Part shown: one piece after another, positions 5,591 through 5,634 of the stretch
Numbering within the stretch: the first letter of the stretch is position 1
Layout of the letters: the number at the start of each line of letters is the position of its first letter
From: an uncultured Clostridia bacterium
GTDB lineage: Bacteria; Bacillota; Clostridia; Oscillospirales; Acutalibacteraceae
Assembly: GCA_946042285.1 (NCBI GenBank)
Contig: CAMGDK010000096.1
Location: forward strand, 1 to 5,634
Length of the DNA: 5,634 nucleotides
Direction: 5' to 3'
Made by a program: the position numbers and the translations under genes
The notes under the pieces: model-generated
Database searches by the model: none
Seen by the model: the letters and a program-made list of their open reading frames with translations, nothing else
What the model was told of the DNA's origin: nothing

Positions 5591-5634
5591 CTGTCTCTTA
5601 TACACATCTCCGAGCCCACGAGACAAGAGGCAAT
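5591..5634. other. Illumina Nextera adapter read-through (library artefact)
   Basis: Positions 5591-5609 are the 19-base Tn5 mosaic end (CTGTCTCTTATACACATCT). Positions 5610-5624 (CCGAGCCCACGAGAC) are the Nextera read-2 adapter. Positions 5625-5632 (AAGAGGCA) match the i7 index that I recall as N711, and the final AT matches the start of the P7 end. The order and completeness match a sequencing read running through a short insert. This is not a natural transposon, and the genomic sequence should be trimmed after 5590. Confidence 0.98.

Noticed and set aside
5591..5609. Tn5-like transposon end, suggesting an insertion element at the contig edge
   Set aside because: It is followed by the Nextera read-2 adapter, an index and P7 bases in exact library order, so it is a sequencing artefact.

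Overview
The window is the end of an assembled fragment from what is most likely a Gram-positive anaerobe of the Clostridia (a gut Oscillospiraceae/Ruminococcaceae-type organism is my guess). Four things point there: an A-B-C ordered fructose EII, an HPr with His15 plus the Ser46-Ile-Met surface read by HPr kinase, a DeoR-type fructose repressor, and AGGAG ribosome sites with an extended SigA-type promoter. The Firmicutes placement is well supported. Anything finer is inference.

All genes lie on the minus strand, so transcription runs from high to low coordinates. In that order: (1) a TetR-family regulator, 5022-5564, closed by an intrinsic terminator; (2) a 272-base intergenic region with a near-consensus promoter, repeated motifs and two dyads around the transcription start; (3) a tight operon fruR - fruK - fruA - ptsH - ptsI. 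ptsI runs off the left edge, leaving about the first 268 codons.

The operon is a self-contained fructose uptake and entry module. EI and HPr pass phosphate from PEP to the FruA EIIA and EIIB domains. EIIC imports fructose as fructose-1-phosphate, FruK phosphorylates that to fructose-1,6-bisphosphate, and FruR probably senses fructose-1-phosphate to control the operon. Gaps between genes are 2, 12, 62 and 3 bases. The one long gap, before ptsH, holds a perfect 9-bp hairpin without a U-tract, a candidate for giving ptsHI different mRNA stability or expression.

The last 44 bases (5591-5634) are not genomic. They are the Illumina Nextera transposase adapter, followed by an 8-base sample index and the first two bases of the P7 end. 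Real sequence stops at 5590, so the TetR gene's promoter is missing. I found no RNA genes, CRISPR array, natural mobile element or convincing unknown system. The most novel material is regulatory.
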